Shown: positions 42,028-53,002 of the stretch, piece after piece
Layout of the letters: each line of letters opens with the position of its first letter
Numbering within the stretch: position 1 is the stretch's first letter
Assembly (NCBI GenBank): GCA_035712365.1
Contig: DASTAW010000008.1
Coordinates: 62,001 to 126,000 of the forward strand
Origin: Terriglobia bacterium
GTDB taxonomy: Bacteria; Acidobacteriota; Terriglobia; UBA7540
Length of the DNA stretch: 64,000 bases
Reading direction: 5' to 3'
Translations under genes and position numbers: made by a program
Notes under the pieces: model-generated
The model's database searches: none
What the model was told of the DNA's origin: nothing
Seen by the model: the letters and a program-made list of their open reading frames with translations, nothing else

Positions 42028-42987
42028 TCAAAACATTTCGGTCCGCCAGAGGTCGTGAATATGGACCACACCCTCGAGGCGGCCTTCTGCGCCAACCACC
42101 ATCAGCGAAGTGATGCGGCGGCTTTCCATCAGGTTCAAGGCGCGGGTGGCCAGCTCCTTGCGCCCGATCGTCACCGGCGTTCGAGTCATCACGTCCGAGG
42201 CCGAACACTCGAGCGCGCGGCCTCCCTCGCGCTGGAAGAAGCGCCGCAGGTCTCCGTCAGAAATCACGCCAGCCAGCCGCCCTTTATCGTCCACCACGAC
42301 CGTGTGGCCAAGTTTCTTCTTGCTGATCTCGTAAATCACGTCTGGCAGTGCGGTCTCCGGCTGCACGCGCGGAATTTCTTCGCCCGTGTGCATCACGCTC
42401 TCGACGCGCCGCAGCCGCACTCCCAGGCCCCCGCCCGGGTGGAGCGCCGCGTAATCCTCTTCCTTAAAACCGCGCTTTTCCAGCAACGCCATGGCCAGCG
42501 CGTCGCCAACTGCCAGCATGGCCGTCGTCGAGGCAGTGGGAGCGAGTCCCAGCGGGCAGGCTTCTTCGCTGATACTCACGTCGATCACTACGTCGCTTGA
42601 CTGAGCGAGCGTGGAACTCGGCTTGCCGGTCAGTACAATCAGCGGAATTGCCAGCCGCTTGACGGTATCGAGCAGGCGCAGCAGTTCTTCCGTCTCGCCG
42701 CTGTAAGAGAGCGCCATGAGCACGTCGTTCGGGACCAGGCGGCCCAGATCGCCGTGGAGCGCTTCGGCAGGGTGCAGGAAAAATGAAGGCGTTCCGGTGC
42801 TCGAAAAGGTGGCGGAAATCTTCTGTCCGATCAGGCCGGATTTGCCCATGCCCGCCACCACCAGGCGCCCGCGGCAGGCCAGGATGGTTTCCACCGCGCG
42901 CTCGAACTGCTGGTCCAGCCGCCCGATCAGTTCAGCGATGGCGCGCGCCTCGATTTCGAGCACTCTCCTGCCGGTTTCAAGGCTCAT
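42028..42987 (-). CDS. kdsD: Arabinose-5-phosphate isomerase (KdsD)
   Basis: A 319-residue protein with an N-terminal SIS domain (GMGKSGLIGQKISATFSSTGTPSFFLHPAEALHGDLG, residues about 46-82, split here only for position) and two C-terminal CBS domains (about 205-319). It interconverts ribulose-5-phosphate and arabinose-5-phosphate, the first committed Kdo step. Paired with kdsC. Length and order match E. coli KdsD. No ligand for the CBS pair can be read. Confidence 0.94.
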   Translation of the reverse strand: MSLETGRRVLEIEARAIAELIGRLDQQFERAVETILACRGRLVVAGMGKSGLIGQKISATFSSTGTPSFFLHPAEALHGDLGRLVPNDVLMALSYSGETEELLRLLDTVKRLAIPLIVLTGKPSSTLAQSSDVVIDVSISEEACPLGLAPTASTTAMLAVGDALAMALLEKRGFKEEDYAALHPGGGLGVRLRRVESVMHTGEEIPRVQPETALPDVIYEISKKKLGHTVVVDDKGRLAGVISDGDLRRFFQREGGRALECSASDVMTRTPVTIGRKELATRALNLMESRRITSLMVVGAEGRLEGVVHIHDLWRTEMF

Positions 42988-43141
42988 ACCTGGTGTCCGC
43001 TTAAATCAGGGATGATATCACAGGTGGGATGGGCACCTGCCTAGCGCCCGGACCGCCGGCCCTTGACAATCCCGCACACGGAATGCAAATCTGCGGCCTG
43101 TACCAAACCTGAAACCCAGGCGCCAAGGAGCGGCCACGACC

Positions 43142-43558
43142 ATGCCAGAATTTGAAACGAAACAACTTCCGGATGACCCTGATGTGATAGCTCCGGATGG
43201 GTCTGATGTGAGGATCCTGCTGGGGCTGAAGGGCGGCGGGATGGCGCACTTTGAGCTTGGTCCAGGCCAGACCGCGCGCGCCGTTACGCACCGCACTGTA
43301 GAAGAAATCTGGTTCTTCATCGCCGGCCAGGGCGAAATGTGGCGGGAAAAGGACGGCGTGGCCGAGACCGTGGACGTCTATCCCGGCGTGTGCCTGACAC
43401 TTCCGCTCGGAACACGGTTCCAGTTCCGCTGCACCGGCCAGGACGCGATCGAGGCCATCGGCGTCACCATGCCTCCCTGGCCCGGTAACGGTGAGGCTGT
43501 CCTGGTGGAAGGGCCGTGGCAGCCAACTGTCGGCAGCGGCGAGGAAAGGGGCGTGTGA
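43142..43558 (+). CDS. Cupin-domain protein
   Basis: A 138-residue single cupin. The first cupin motif contains the segment GQTARAVTHRTVEEIWFFIAG with His and Glu residues; the second is PGVCLTLPLGTRFQFRC, lacking the usual last His, so the metal site is incomplete. AAGGAG is 11 bases before ATG. It is convergent with the diguanylate cyclase and divergent from kdsD. It is the only gene in this block on the plus strand and has no clear link to Kdo synthesis. Confidence 0.8.
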   Translation: MPEFETKQLPDDPDVIAPDGSDVRILLGLKGGGMAHFELGPGQTARAVTHRTVEEIWFFIAGQGEMWREKDGVAETVDVYPGVCLTLPLGTRFQFRCTGQDAIEAIGVTMPPWPGNGEAVLVEGPWQPTVGSGEERGV

Positions 43559-43662
43559 CCCGCTTGCCGGACGCATCCGGGCAAAACGCCTGACCTCCCA
43601 GCCGGGAATATTGTCACTGCCTGTCAGGCCACCTTGATTTCGCAAAAGCCAGGGCGATTGGC

Positions 43663-45465
43663 TCAAGGAACAGGCTCTCCGCGTTTTTCAATCTCGGCAA
43701 CATAGAGTGTGGCGCGATTGCGGCCAGCGCGTTTGGATTCATAGAGGGCCCGATCGCTGGCCTGCAACATCTCTTCCAGCGTGGCGCCGTGTTCCGGGTA
43801 GACGGCGATGCCGAGGCTGACGGTGATATTGGGCAGCGGTTTTTCATTCACCTGAGGCATGTTCATGTGGGCGACCGCGTTCCGGATGCGTTCGGCCACC
43901 ACCTGGCAAGCTTTGGCGCCCGTGTCGGGAAGAACCACGACAAACTCCTCCCCGCCCAGGCGCGCCGTCAGATTGGTTTCCCTCATTGACTGGGTAATCG
44001 TCTTGGCAAACTGCTTCAGGATGCGGTCACCCACTTCGTGTCCGTATATGTCGTTAATGTTCTTGAAGTGGTCGAGGTCAAGAATGACGAAGCCCAGAGG
44101 AGTGTCCTTGCGCCGGGCCATGGCCATCAGCTTGCCCGCGTAATCTTTGCAGAAGCGCCGATTGTAAAGCCCTGTGAGGGGATCGATATTGGCCTGCTCG
44201 CGCATCGTCTGGAGCAGTTGGAGGTTGGAAAGTACCGAAGCGGTGGTGCTGAGATAGCTTTCCAGAAGGCTTTCCCGTTCCGGCGTCCAGAATCCTTTTA
44301 TCCCTTGCAGGCGAACAGCGCCGATGATAATGCCGCCGGCGATCAGCGGACCGCAATAATAGCTGCCCTCGTCGGGCAACACGAATTTGCCGGGGCAGAG
44401 CGGTTCCACGGTGACGTCGTTCACGCGGAAGGGGCGTCCCATCCGGACCGCCTTGCAGCTATTTTTGCCTTCAATCACGGGCCAGTCGTGCACGTCCTTC
44501 GGCAAAGGATGCAATGAGGCTACGACTTCCAGGAAGTCCTCCTCCGGGCGAAGTTTGAAGATGATCGCCTGGGTGGGATGGAAGCGGTCGCGAAGCGCGT
44601 GGAGGATGTGGTCATAGACTTCGCTTTCTGACGTACACTCGGTGACAGCTTCCGAGAAACGCTTGAGGGCGGCGAGTTCCTCGCGGTCGCGGCGCAGGGC
44701 CTGGGACATCTGCAGAAAGCTGCGGGTGAGGACGCCAAATTCATTGTCCGTTTCTGGCGGCAAGGTGAGATCGAAATCGCCCTGGCGGAGCTGATCTGAG
44801 GCCTGGGTGAGCTGAATGACCGGGCTCGAAATATTGTGGCTGATCGCGTGGACCAGCACAGCCAACAGCAACACAAATGCCCCCAGCAGCACAGCGCCTG
44901 AAACCAGTCCCGAATGAACGATCCGCTTGCCCTGATTTCTGCGGTCTGAGGCAGCCGCCTGGTTGTCGCTCTGAAATTGCTTGAGGTCGGTCTCGATGCG
45001 CGCGAATTCGTCGCTGCCCTGGAGGACGGCAACCGCGGCCTCGGAGGAGCGCCCGGCCTTCGCCTTTTCGATCAGCGGATCCGCCCACGTCTTCTTCCAA
45101 CGTTCGACACGCTTCCGTATATTCTCAGAACGGGAAACCATTGGCGGGACGCCTGCCTCGAGATCCCGGAGCACCGCAAGGTCCTGGAAAACAGATGCTG
45201 AGGCGGAGTTATAATCGTCCAGAAATGATTGCCGGCCGGTCAGGACATAACCCCGCGCCCCTTCCGACATTTGGCTCGTGCCCTGCAACACCGAATTAGC
45301 CCTGCTCGCGGCCAATTCGCTGTTTTGGGCTGAAATCATAACCCGGCCAAGCTGCCGGTAGTTGTAAAAAAACAGCGCAACGATCCCGAGCAATGCGAGC
45401 AGCAAGGGCAGAACCAGAATAAGCATCTGGCCCCGAATCTTCAATCGTCGGATTGAGATAGCCAT
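43663..45465 (-). CDS. Membrane diguanylate cyclase: CHASE3, HAMP, GAF and GGDEF domains
   Basis: A 600-residue inner-membrane protein. The first TM segment is about residues 14-34, then a CHASE3-like helical sensor (ANSVLQGTSQMSEGARGYVLTG...), a second TM about 188-210, HAMP about 210-262, GAF about 280-420 and GGDEF about 430-590. The active site is GGEEF at 504-508, so c-di-GMP synthesis is expected. The allosteric I-site, normally RxxD five residues before, reads R-E-T-N at 495-498, so product inhibition may be lost. It lies between kdsA and the cupin on the kds strand. Confidence 0.9.
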   Translation of the reverse strand: MAISIRRLKIRGQMLILVLPLLLALLGIVALFFYNYRQLGRVMISAQNSELAASRANSVLQGTSQMSEGARGYVLTGRQSFLDDYNSASASVFQDLAVLRDLEAGVPPMVSRSENIRKRVERWKKTWADPLIEKAKAGRSSEAAVAVLQGSDEFARIETDLKQFQSDNQAAASDRRNQGKRIVHSGLVSGAVLLGAFVLLLAVLVHAISHNISSPVIQLTQASDQLRQGDFDLTLPPETDNEFGVLTRSFLQMSQALRRDREELAALKRFSEAVTECTSESEVYDHILHALRDRFHPTQAIIFKLRPEEDFLEVVASLHPLPKDVHDWPVIEGKNSCKAVRMGRPFRVNDVTVEPLCPGKFVLPDEGSYYCGPLIAGGIIIGAVRLQGIKGFWTPERESLLESYLSTTASVLSNLQLLQTMREQANIDPLTGLYNRRFCKDYAGKLMAMARRKDTPLGFVILDLDHFKNINDIYGHEVGDRILKQFAKTITQSMRETNLTARLGGEEFVVVLPDTGAKACQVVAERIRNAVAHMNMPQVNEKPLPNITVSLGIAVYPEHGATLEEMLQASDRALYESKRAGRNRATLYVAEIEKRGEPVP

Positions 45466-45643
45466 TGATTATTTCAGCTTCTGGCGGTTGTCCCGGGGCC
45501 CCGCCGCCCGGACCGGACCTGGCCTCTGATCAATCAGGGTGCAGCATCTCGATAACCTACGGCGCGAGGGCGCAGCAAACTGGATTGTTCGCTTCAGGCG
45601 TTGCAAAGTCGTCCCCAATCTGTGCCGTCCCCCTCGAAAGTCC

Positions 45644-46471
45644 TCAGCGCAAACGGCGCACAAATTTTCCAAGCTCCCGAAGCCTTCTGGCAAGCGGCGC
45701 AAAACTCTGGAGTTTCAACGCCGAGGGCCCGTCCGACAGTGCCTTGTCAGGGCGATCGTGTACCTCCATAAAGATGCCGTCGGCCCCCGCTGCCACGCCT
45801 GCTCTTGCCAGAGTCTCTATAAATTGCGGCTGCCCTCCGCTCTGCCGCCCCTCGCCTCCGGGCAGTTGCAGCGCATGCGTGCAATCGAGCACCACCGGAT
45901 AGCCCCACTCGCGCATCACGGCCAAGGCGCGCATGTCAACCACCAGATTGTTATAACCGAAAGTCGTCCCGCGTTCGGTGATTACAATTCTGTGATTTCC
46001 GGTGCGCTCGATTTTCTCAACGGCGTTGCGCATTTCCCACGGTGAAACGAACTGGCCCTTCTTGATGTTGATGGCTGCTCCCGAGCGTCCTGCGGCCTCC
46101 AGAAGGTCGGTCTGGCGGCACAGGAAGGCGGGAATCTGCAGCACGTCGCAGACCTCGGCCGTCGCCGCCACCTGGCTTACATCATGAACGTCGGTGAGGA
46201 CGGGAACGTCAATTTTCTTCCGGATGGCTGCCAGGATCTCAAGCCCGCGGACGAGACCCGGCCCGCGGTAAGACGATGCGGAAGTCCGGTTGGCCTTATC
46301 GAAGGACGCTTTGAAAATATACGGAATGCCCAGCCGCCGGGCGGTGGCGCTGAGGCGCCGGGCCATCATCAAAGCGTGCGATTCGCTTTCAATCACGCAG
46401 GGGCCGGCGATCAGGAAAAGGGGACGTGCCTGCCCGAGTGAAAGCCTGCCGATGCGAACCGCGCGTCTCAT
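45644..46471 (-). CDS. kdsA: 3-deoxy-8-phosphooctulonate synthase (KdsA)
   Basis: A 275-residue TIM-barrel aldolase. LFLIAGPCVIESESHALM, FKASFDKANRTS, GLVRGLEILAAIR, LTDVHDVSQ, IPAFLCRQTDLL and the C-terminal MEVHDRPDKALSDGP match KdsA throughout. It condenses arabinose-5-phosphate with phosphoenolpyruvate. ATG 46471 aligns with the start of E. coli KdsA; a longer frame from a TTG at 46510 is possible but lacks a ribosome site. It is 43 bases downstream of pyrG and probably co-transcribed. Confidence 0.95.
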   Translation of the reverse strand: MRRAVRIGRLSLGQARPLFLIAGPCVIESESHALMMARRLSATARRLGIPYIFKASFDKANRTSASSYRGPGLVRGLEILAAIRKKIDVPVLTDVHDVSQVAATAEVCDVLQIPAFLCRQTDLLEAAGRSGAAINIKKGQFVSPWEMRNAVEKIERTGNHRIVITERGTTFGYNNLVVDMRALAVMREWGYPVVLDCTHALQLPGGEGRQSGGQPQFIETLARAGVAAGADGIFMEVHDRPDKALSDGPSALKLQSFAPLARRLRELGKFVRRLR

Positions 46472-46514
46472 AAGAGGTCTGACCCTGGGCCGGTGGAAGG
46501 CCGCTGACAAACAC

Positions 46515-48251
<1,737 letters not shown>

Positions 48252-48407
48252 TTAATTCAGTTCCTACGTATTCTCGCTGCATGGCAGGACAGTGTACTGC
48301 CCATTATCAGTTCAGCGCGACAACGTTGTCAACGGCAAATCGGGGTGGCTGCCGCCGCATGGACTGAGGGTATCCCGAGGGTGCTGGTGATTGCGTCCGC
48401 AGGGGTG

Positions 48408-48416
48408 TGCTAGAAT
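48408..48416 (+). promoter_or_regulatory. Extended -10 promoter candidate for the VWFA genes
   Basis: TGC followed by TAGAAT (48411-48416), then an A-run. The leader would be about 70 bases. No good -35 is seen, as is common with an extended -10. The rest of the 307-base gap 48189-48495 shows no gene. Confidence 0.5.
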
Positions 48417-48495
48417 AAAAACAGGTCATGCCGAGTCTGCAGAGGAGCAACCGGAGGGGCTGAGCCGGCTGCGCCAAAAGAAGGAAGGAGCCTGG

Positions 48496-49515
48496 ATGCC
48501 GACACACGTCAGCACGCGCGCATTCCGGGTTGGTTTAGTTCTCTTTCTGGCCTGTTGGGGGCTTGCTGGGGTAGCGCCACCCTGCTTTGCCTCCGGCAAC
48601 AAATCAGCAGACCATCCCGACACCAAGGACGAGGCCCCGGATGTGGAAGTTCGGCATCCTCCGATCAACACCACGCCCATCCAGATGAATGTTGACAGGG
48701 TGGTTGTTCCGGTAACCGTCACGGACCCTTTCGATCGAATTGTTACGGGCCTTGGCCAGGGTAATTTTGAAATCTACGATGACAAGGTGGAGCAGAAGAT
48801 TTTGACGTTTGCCACGGAAGATGCGCCCATCTCGGTCGGGATGGTGTTTGATACCAGCGGTTCGATGTCGGACAAAATCCAGAAATCCAAAGAGGCAGCC
48901 CTGGAGTTCTTCAAGACATCTAACCCCGAAGACGTGTTTATGCTGATCAGCTTCAGCAACCGTCCGTACATGGTATCGTCGTTTACCGACAATTATGAAA
49001 ATATTCTCGACAGAATGCTTTTTGTGAAGGCCGGCGGACGGACTTCCCTGCTCGATGCGATCTACCTTGGCCTGAGCCGCATGAAAAAAACGGATACCAG
49101 CCGGAAGGCGCTGCTGGTAATTTCTGATGGCGGAGACAATCACAGCAGATATACTGAAAGAGACATTAAGCGCGCCGTCAAGGAGGCGGATGTCCAGATT
49201 TACGCTATTGGGATTTTTGAGCCATTGGCTGACCGCGATCGAAGCCCGGAGGAGGCTGCGGGGCCGTCTCTCCTTTCCGAATTGGCCAACGTCTCGGGCG
49301 GTAGGATGTTTTCAGTTGAAGACCCCAGTGAGCTGCCGGACATCGCAGAAAAAATCTCAATCCAATTACGGAACCAATATGTCATCGGATACAAACCCTC
49401 AAATCTCGTGCGGGACGGGCATTGGCGCCGGATCAAGGTTAAGCTTAATCCGCCGCGCGGGCTTCCCCCTCTCCAGGTTTATGCCCGCACTGGTTACTAT
49501 GCCCCAACCCAGTAG
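48496..49515 (+). CDS. Secreted VWFA-related acidobacterial-type protein 1
   Basis: A 339-residue exported protein. A Sec signal covers about residues 9-31 (VGLVLFLACWGLAGVAPPC). The mature part has a short beta region (VDRVVVPVTVTDPFDR) and a von Willebrand A domain with MIDAS DTSGSMSDK near residue 118 and VISDGGDNHSRY later. It ends in the strand pair YVIGYKP and YARTGYYAP, seen in the VWFA-related acidobacterial family. ATG 48496 has GGAAGGAG 6 bases upstream. Function unknown; probably periplasmic or surface adhesion. It overlaps the next gene by 17 bases. Confidence 0.88.
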   Translation: MPTHVSTRAFRVGLVLFLACWGLAGVAPPCFASGNKSADHPDTKDEAPDVEVRHPPINTTPIQMNVDRVVVPVTVTDPFDRIVTGLGQGNFEIYDDKVEQKILTFATEDAPISVGMVFDTSGSMSDKIQKSKEAALEFFKTSNPEDVFMLISFSNRPYMVSSFTDNYENILDRMLFVKAGGRTSLLDAIYLGLSRMKKTDTSRKALLVISDGGDNHSRYTERDIKRAVKEADVQIYAIGIFEPLADRDRSPEEAAGPSLLSELANVSGGRMFSVEDPSELPDIAEKISIQLRNQYVIGYKPSNLVRDGHWRRIKVKLNPPRGLPPLQVYARTGYYAPTQ

Positions 49516-50551
49516 GAGATCAGCCTCGCTTTTGCAACCTGCCAGACAGATTTTCCTTAGCGTCCTTGCCGCCGCGCTTTTCTGCGCAACCTTGACCGCG
49601 CAGGACCTGACGGCCCCCGAATCGACTGCACCCGAATCCCAGAAGAAGAGTGACCAGTACAAGATCAATGTGAATGTGAACCTGGTGGTCCTTCATGCCA
49701 CGGTGGTTGACAAACAGGGACGGATGGTCAACGACCTCGCCGAAAATGATTTTCGGGTGCTTGAGGATGGCGTCCAGCAGAAGCTGTCGGTTTTCAGCCA
49801 CGCCGACATCCCCGTGACTGTGGGAATTGACATCGATGACAGCGGCAGCATGCGCGACAAGCGGCCAGCGGTCAATGAAGCGGCGGTGACTTTTGTGAAA
49901 ACCTCCAATCCCGATGACCAGGTGTTCGTGGTGAATTTCAACGATGAATATTACCTGGACACGCCCGGCAATTTTGCCAGCAACATGGGAGAGCTGCAAG
50001 CGGCACTGGCCAAGATCGATTCGCGTGGCGGCACAGCCCTTTATGATGCCGTTTCTGCGTCGATTGACCATCTGAAGCTTGGCAATCGCGACAAGAAGGC
50101 CATTCTGGTCATCTCCGACGGCGAAGATAACGCCAGTCGTTATTCTTTCCCGGACCTGCTGAGGCAGGCCCAGCAGTCAAATGCGGTGATCTACTGCATC
50201 GGGTTGCTGGGCGAGGAACGCGCCGGGGGGCTGTTTAAGGTCCACGGCAGCGGCGACAAGAGGGCCGAGAAGGTGTTGAAAGAACTTGCAGAGGCCACTG
50301 GCGGAAAAGCATACTTCCCCAAGTCCCTCGATCAGGTTCAGCCCATCTGCGTCAGCATCGCGCGCGATATCCGCAACCAGTACACCCTGGGATACTACCC
50401 GACGAATGCCAAAAAAGACGGCAGCTTCCGCAGGGTGCAGATCGAACTCACCGACCATCACGACAGCAAACATTACACCGTCAGAACACGCCCCGGCTAC
50501 TACGCCCCCAAAGGCGAAGGCTCGGAGGCCGTTTCAGCCAGCCGTCATTAA
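49499..50551 (+). CDS. Secreted VWFA-related acidobacterial-type protein 2
   Basis: A 350-residue paralogue of the previous gene. The signal segment (IFLSVLAAALFCATLTAQ) is at about residues 19-36. The MIDAS is DDSGSMRDK, VISDGEDNASRY is present, and the C-terminus has YTLGYYP and VRTRPGYYAPKG. It carries an insert IGLLGEERAGGLFKVHGSGDKR absent from protein 1. The ATG at 49499 lies within the end of the upstream gene; TTG codons after AGGAG at 49516 are an alternative start. The two genes are tandem diverged duplicates. Confidence 0.85.
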   Translation: MPQPSRRSASLLQPARQIFLSVLAAALFCATLTAQDLTAPESTAPESQKKSDQYKINVNVNLVVLHATVVDKQGRMVNDLAENDFRVLEDGVQQKLSVFSHADIPVTVGIDIDDSGSMRDKRPAVNEAAVTFVKTSNPDDQVFVVNFNDEYYLDTPGNFASNMGELQAALAKIDSRGGTALYDAVSASIDHLKLGNRDKKAILVISDGEDNASRYSFPDLLRQAQQSNAVIYCIGLLGEERAGGLFKVHGSGDKRAEKVLKELAEATGGKAYFPKSLDQVQPICVSIARDIRNQYTLGYYPTNAKKDGSFRRVQIELTDHHDSKHYTVRTRPGYYAPKGEGSEAVSASRH

Positions 50552-50757
50552 TGACGGCCGTGGTTGCGGCTTTTGCTCCCAGAGGGGCTCCGGAATGCAC
50601 TATTCCTGCCACCAGACCGGGCCGTTGCAACCAGCTTGGGTGAGCAACAATCAGGCGGGTTTTGGAAAAGTCAGAACGGTTAGCCTTGGCGCCGCATGCT
50701 CGGCGGTGTCGTCGGGATGGCGGCGCCACAGCCGCTTGGAAAATGCAGGACATCAGC

Positions 50758-51279
50758 CTACTTGGCTTGAAAGTGTGTTGCCAGCATCAGGTCCCCCCAC
50801 TGAACGGAAAAGTGACCGCCCTCGCCCATCTGGCTCAGTTTGATGGTGACCATTTCAGCCGAGTTATCCGCTTTGGACTCTTCGAGCGGCACCTTCACGA
50901 AATCCTGTTTTGGATCGTGGTCGGTTCCCCACTGGCCGTGTTGTTTGTTAAACACCAGGTCCCATTTGTTGCCTTGCGTTTTCTCGGCCCACAGGCTGTA
51001 GGTGCCTGCCGGAACAGTCTCGTTGCCGAATGCAAGGTCCGCGCCGGTTTCAAAAGTCGTGGAAGAGTCTGCGCCCAGACGCCAGAACTGCCCCGGCTGC
51101 AGTTTGGACAGCATGTCCCCAACCGTCCTGCCGTGAAGCGAAGGACGCCCGTAGTCAATGGAAACCGCCTTTCCGTTTAACTGAATCTCAGTTTTGTCCC
51201 TCCCATTCGCCGCGCATGAAGGCAGCGCAAGTGCCAGCGCCACAGCCAACCCGAAGGTCGTCGTCACTAACCGTTTCAT
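50758..51279 (-). CDS. DUF2911-domain exported protein
   Basis: A 173-residue protein. A signal peptide with a possible lipobox-like end (LALALPSCAAN) covers residues 1-24. The body has SIDYGRPSLHGRTVG, FWRLGADSSTTFET and VPAGTYSLWAEKT, the DUF2911 pattern. Function unknown. The second of two adjacent Met codons is chosen because GAGGAGG is 5 bases before it. If the Cys is lipidated it would be an outer-membrane or periplasmic lipoprotein; that is uncertain. Confidence 0.85.
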   Translation of the reverse strand: MKRLVTTTFGLAVALALALPSCAANGRDKTEIQLNGKAVSIDYGRPSLHGRTVGDMLSKLQPGQFWRLGADSSTTFETGADLAFGNETVPAGTYSLWAEKTQGNKWDLVFNKQHGQWGTDHDPKQDFVKVPLEESKADNSAEMVTIKLSQMGEGGHFSVQWGDLMLATHFQAK

Positions 51280-51385
51280 CATTTCCTCCTCGATGTCGTG
51301 TACCCATTGCCCAGGAACTTTAGATTTCCTTATCCTACCGCGCTTTCAGCAGGGTGAGAATAAATATCGTTGCAGACTCTTGAGG

Positions 51386-52354
51386 TCAACGGTCCTGCTG
51401 CTCCAGAATGTCGAGAAAGGCAGCCAGCCTGGGCGGCAGCGGCGAGGCAAAGCGCATCGGCACGCCGGTTCGGGGATGCACAAACTCGATTTGCGCCGCA
51501 TGCAGGAAGTTCCTGTCCAGCGTGGGCCGGTCCTGCGACCCGACGCGGGCCTTGGCCGGCGCCCCGTACATGCGATCGCCGACCACCGGGTGATGAATAT
51601 AAGCGAAGTGGACGCGGATTTGATGGGTCCTGCCGGTGCGTGGTTCAGCATCCACCAGCGTGAAGTGATGGAAGCGCCGCGCCACGCGGTAGAGCGTGAG
51701 GGCGTCCCGCGCCGCGATGCCGTCCACCTTCATTCGCGCCCGTTTGGCGGGATCTCGTCCGATGAGCGCCTCGATTTTCCCCTGCTCCGCCTCCACGCGC
51801 CCGTGCACCAGCGTCTGGTAGCGCTTATGCACGGTCCGCGCTCGGAACTGGTCTGCCAGCGCGCGATGCGCGGCGTCATTCTTTGCCACCACGATCAGGC
51901 CGGAGGTCATCTTGTCGAGGCGATGAACAATCCCCGGCCGCATCTCACCGGCAACGCTCGATAGACCGTTGCCCAGATGGAAAAGTAGAGCGTTCACCAG
52001 GGTGCCGGACCGGGTCCCCACGCCAATGTGGACCGCCATGCCCGCAGCCTTATCCACCACCGCAAGGTCTTCATCTTCGTGCCGAATCGTCAGGGGCAAT
52101 TCTTCAGCAAAGGCCTCGATCGGTTCATGCTTTGCCAGAATGCTGATGCGCCCGCCGGCTTCCACTTTTTCACCCGCTTTTGAGGCGGGCTGTCCATCAA
52201 TCTTCACCAGGCCTGACCGGATCAATTGCTGCAACTGGCTGCGGCTCCAGTCCGCCATGCGTTCAGCAAGGAAAACATCCAGTCTGCGCCCGGCGTCTTC
52301 ATCCGCCGCCACAAACTCCCGCAACTCCTCGCCTGGAGGCCCGTTACATGGCAT
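51386..52354 (-). CDS. RluA-family pseudouridine synthase with S4 domain
   Basis: A 322-residue enzyme. The N-terminal S4 domain (about residues 20-75, RRLDVFLAERMADWSRSQLQQLIRSG in position) binds RNA. The catalytic motif HRLDKMTSGLIVVAK has the active Asp, and RTGRTHQIRVHFAYIHHPVVGD is the second RluA motif. Length and domain order suggest RluD (23S rRNA positions 1911, 1915, 1917), but RluC cannot be excluded. It lies 6 bases after lspA in the conserved ileS-lspA-rlu order. Confidence 0.92.
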   Translation of the reverse strand: MPCNGPPGEELREFVAADEDAGRRLDVFLAERMADWSRSQLQQLIRSGLVKIDGQPASKAGEKVEAGGRISILAKHEPIEAFAEELPLTIRHEDEDLAVVDKAAGMAVHIGVGTRSGTLVNALLFHLGNGLSSVAGEMRPGIVHRLDKMTSGLIVVAKNDAAHRALADQFRARTVHKRYQTLVHGRVEAEQGKIEALIGRDPAKRARMKVDGIAARDALTLYRVARRFHHFTLVDAEPRTGRTHQIRVHFAYIHHPVVGDRMYGAPAKARVGSQDRPTLDRNFLHAAQIEFVHPRTGVPMRFASPLPPRLAAFLDILEQQDR

Positions 52355-52360
52355 CAGTTT

Positions 52361-52900
52361 TTACTTTGAAAGCAGGATCTCTAGAAGCAGGAGCCCCGCC
52401 CCTGCCACGATGGCGCTGTCCGCGAGGTTAAAGGTGGCCCAGTGGTAGCTCCGGTGATAGAAGTCGAGAAAATCAAGCACCTGGCCAAAGCGGATCCGGT
52501 CCAGCAGGTTCGAGCACGCGCCGCCCACCACAAGCGCCAGACCCACGCCGGTTCCCCAGTTCATTTCCTTGCTCTTCAGAGCAACAATCACGACGGCGAC
52601 CAGCAGCGCAATCGAGACCCCGATCATCAGGACCATCTTCCAGGAATCGGGAGCGCCAGCAAACAGGCTGAAGGCGATGCCGCTGTTTTCCGTATGAATC
52701 AGATCGAAAAATCCAGGGATTACCGGGACCGCCACGCCGTGGGGAATGGTACGCTCCACGAAGCTTTTTGTCATCTGGTCGGCTGCAAAAATCAGGAAAA
52801 CGATCAGCAAGTAGAGGACTCGCCGGATCGACTGCGCGCGTCTGGCCAGCCATCCGGGCATCGCGGGGGCATCCACGGCATGGGAGGATTCATCCGCCAT
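52361..52900 (-). CDS. lspA: Signal peptidase II (lipoprotein signal peptidase)
   Basis: A 179-residue inner-membrane aspartyl peptidase with four TM segments. ENSGIAFSLFAG and GGACSNLLDRIRFGQVLDFLDF include the two catalytic Asp residues. It cleaves prolipoprotein signal peptides. ATG 52900 gives a length near the family's 160-180; a longer frame to 52966 is possible. It sits between ileS and the pseudouridine synthase. Confidence 0.94.
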   Translation of the reverse strand: MADESSHAVDAPAMPGWLARRAQSIRRVLYLLIVFLIFAADQMTKSFVERTIPHGVAVPVIPGFFDLIHTENSGIAFSLFAGAPDSWKMVLMIGVSIALLVAVVIVALKSKEMNWGTGVGLALVVGGACSNLLDRIRFGQVLDFLDFYHRSYHWATFNLADSAIVAGAGLLLLEILLSK

Positions 52901-53002
52901 AACTACTAGTTTATCCGAGATTACATTGGGACGCATAAGTGCTCTGGTCCCTTGGGCAAGGGCCAAAAAGGCCGCAGCATCAAATTTCTACCGTTTCCGG
53001 GG

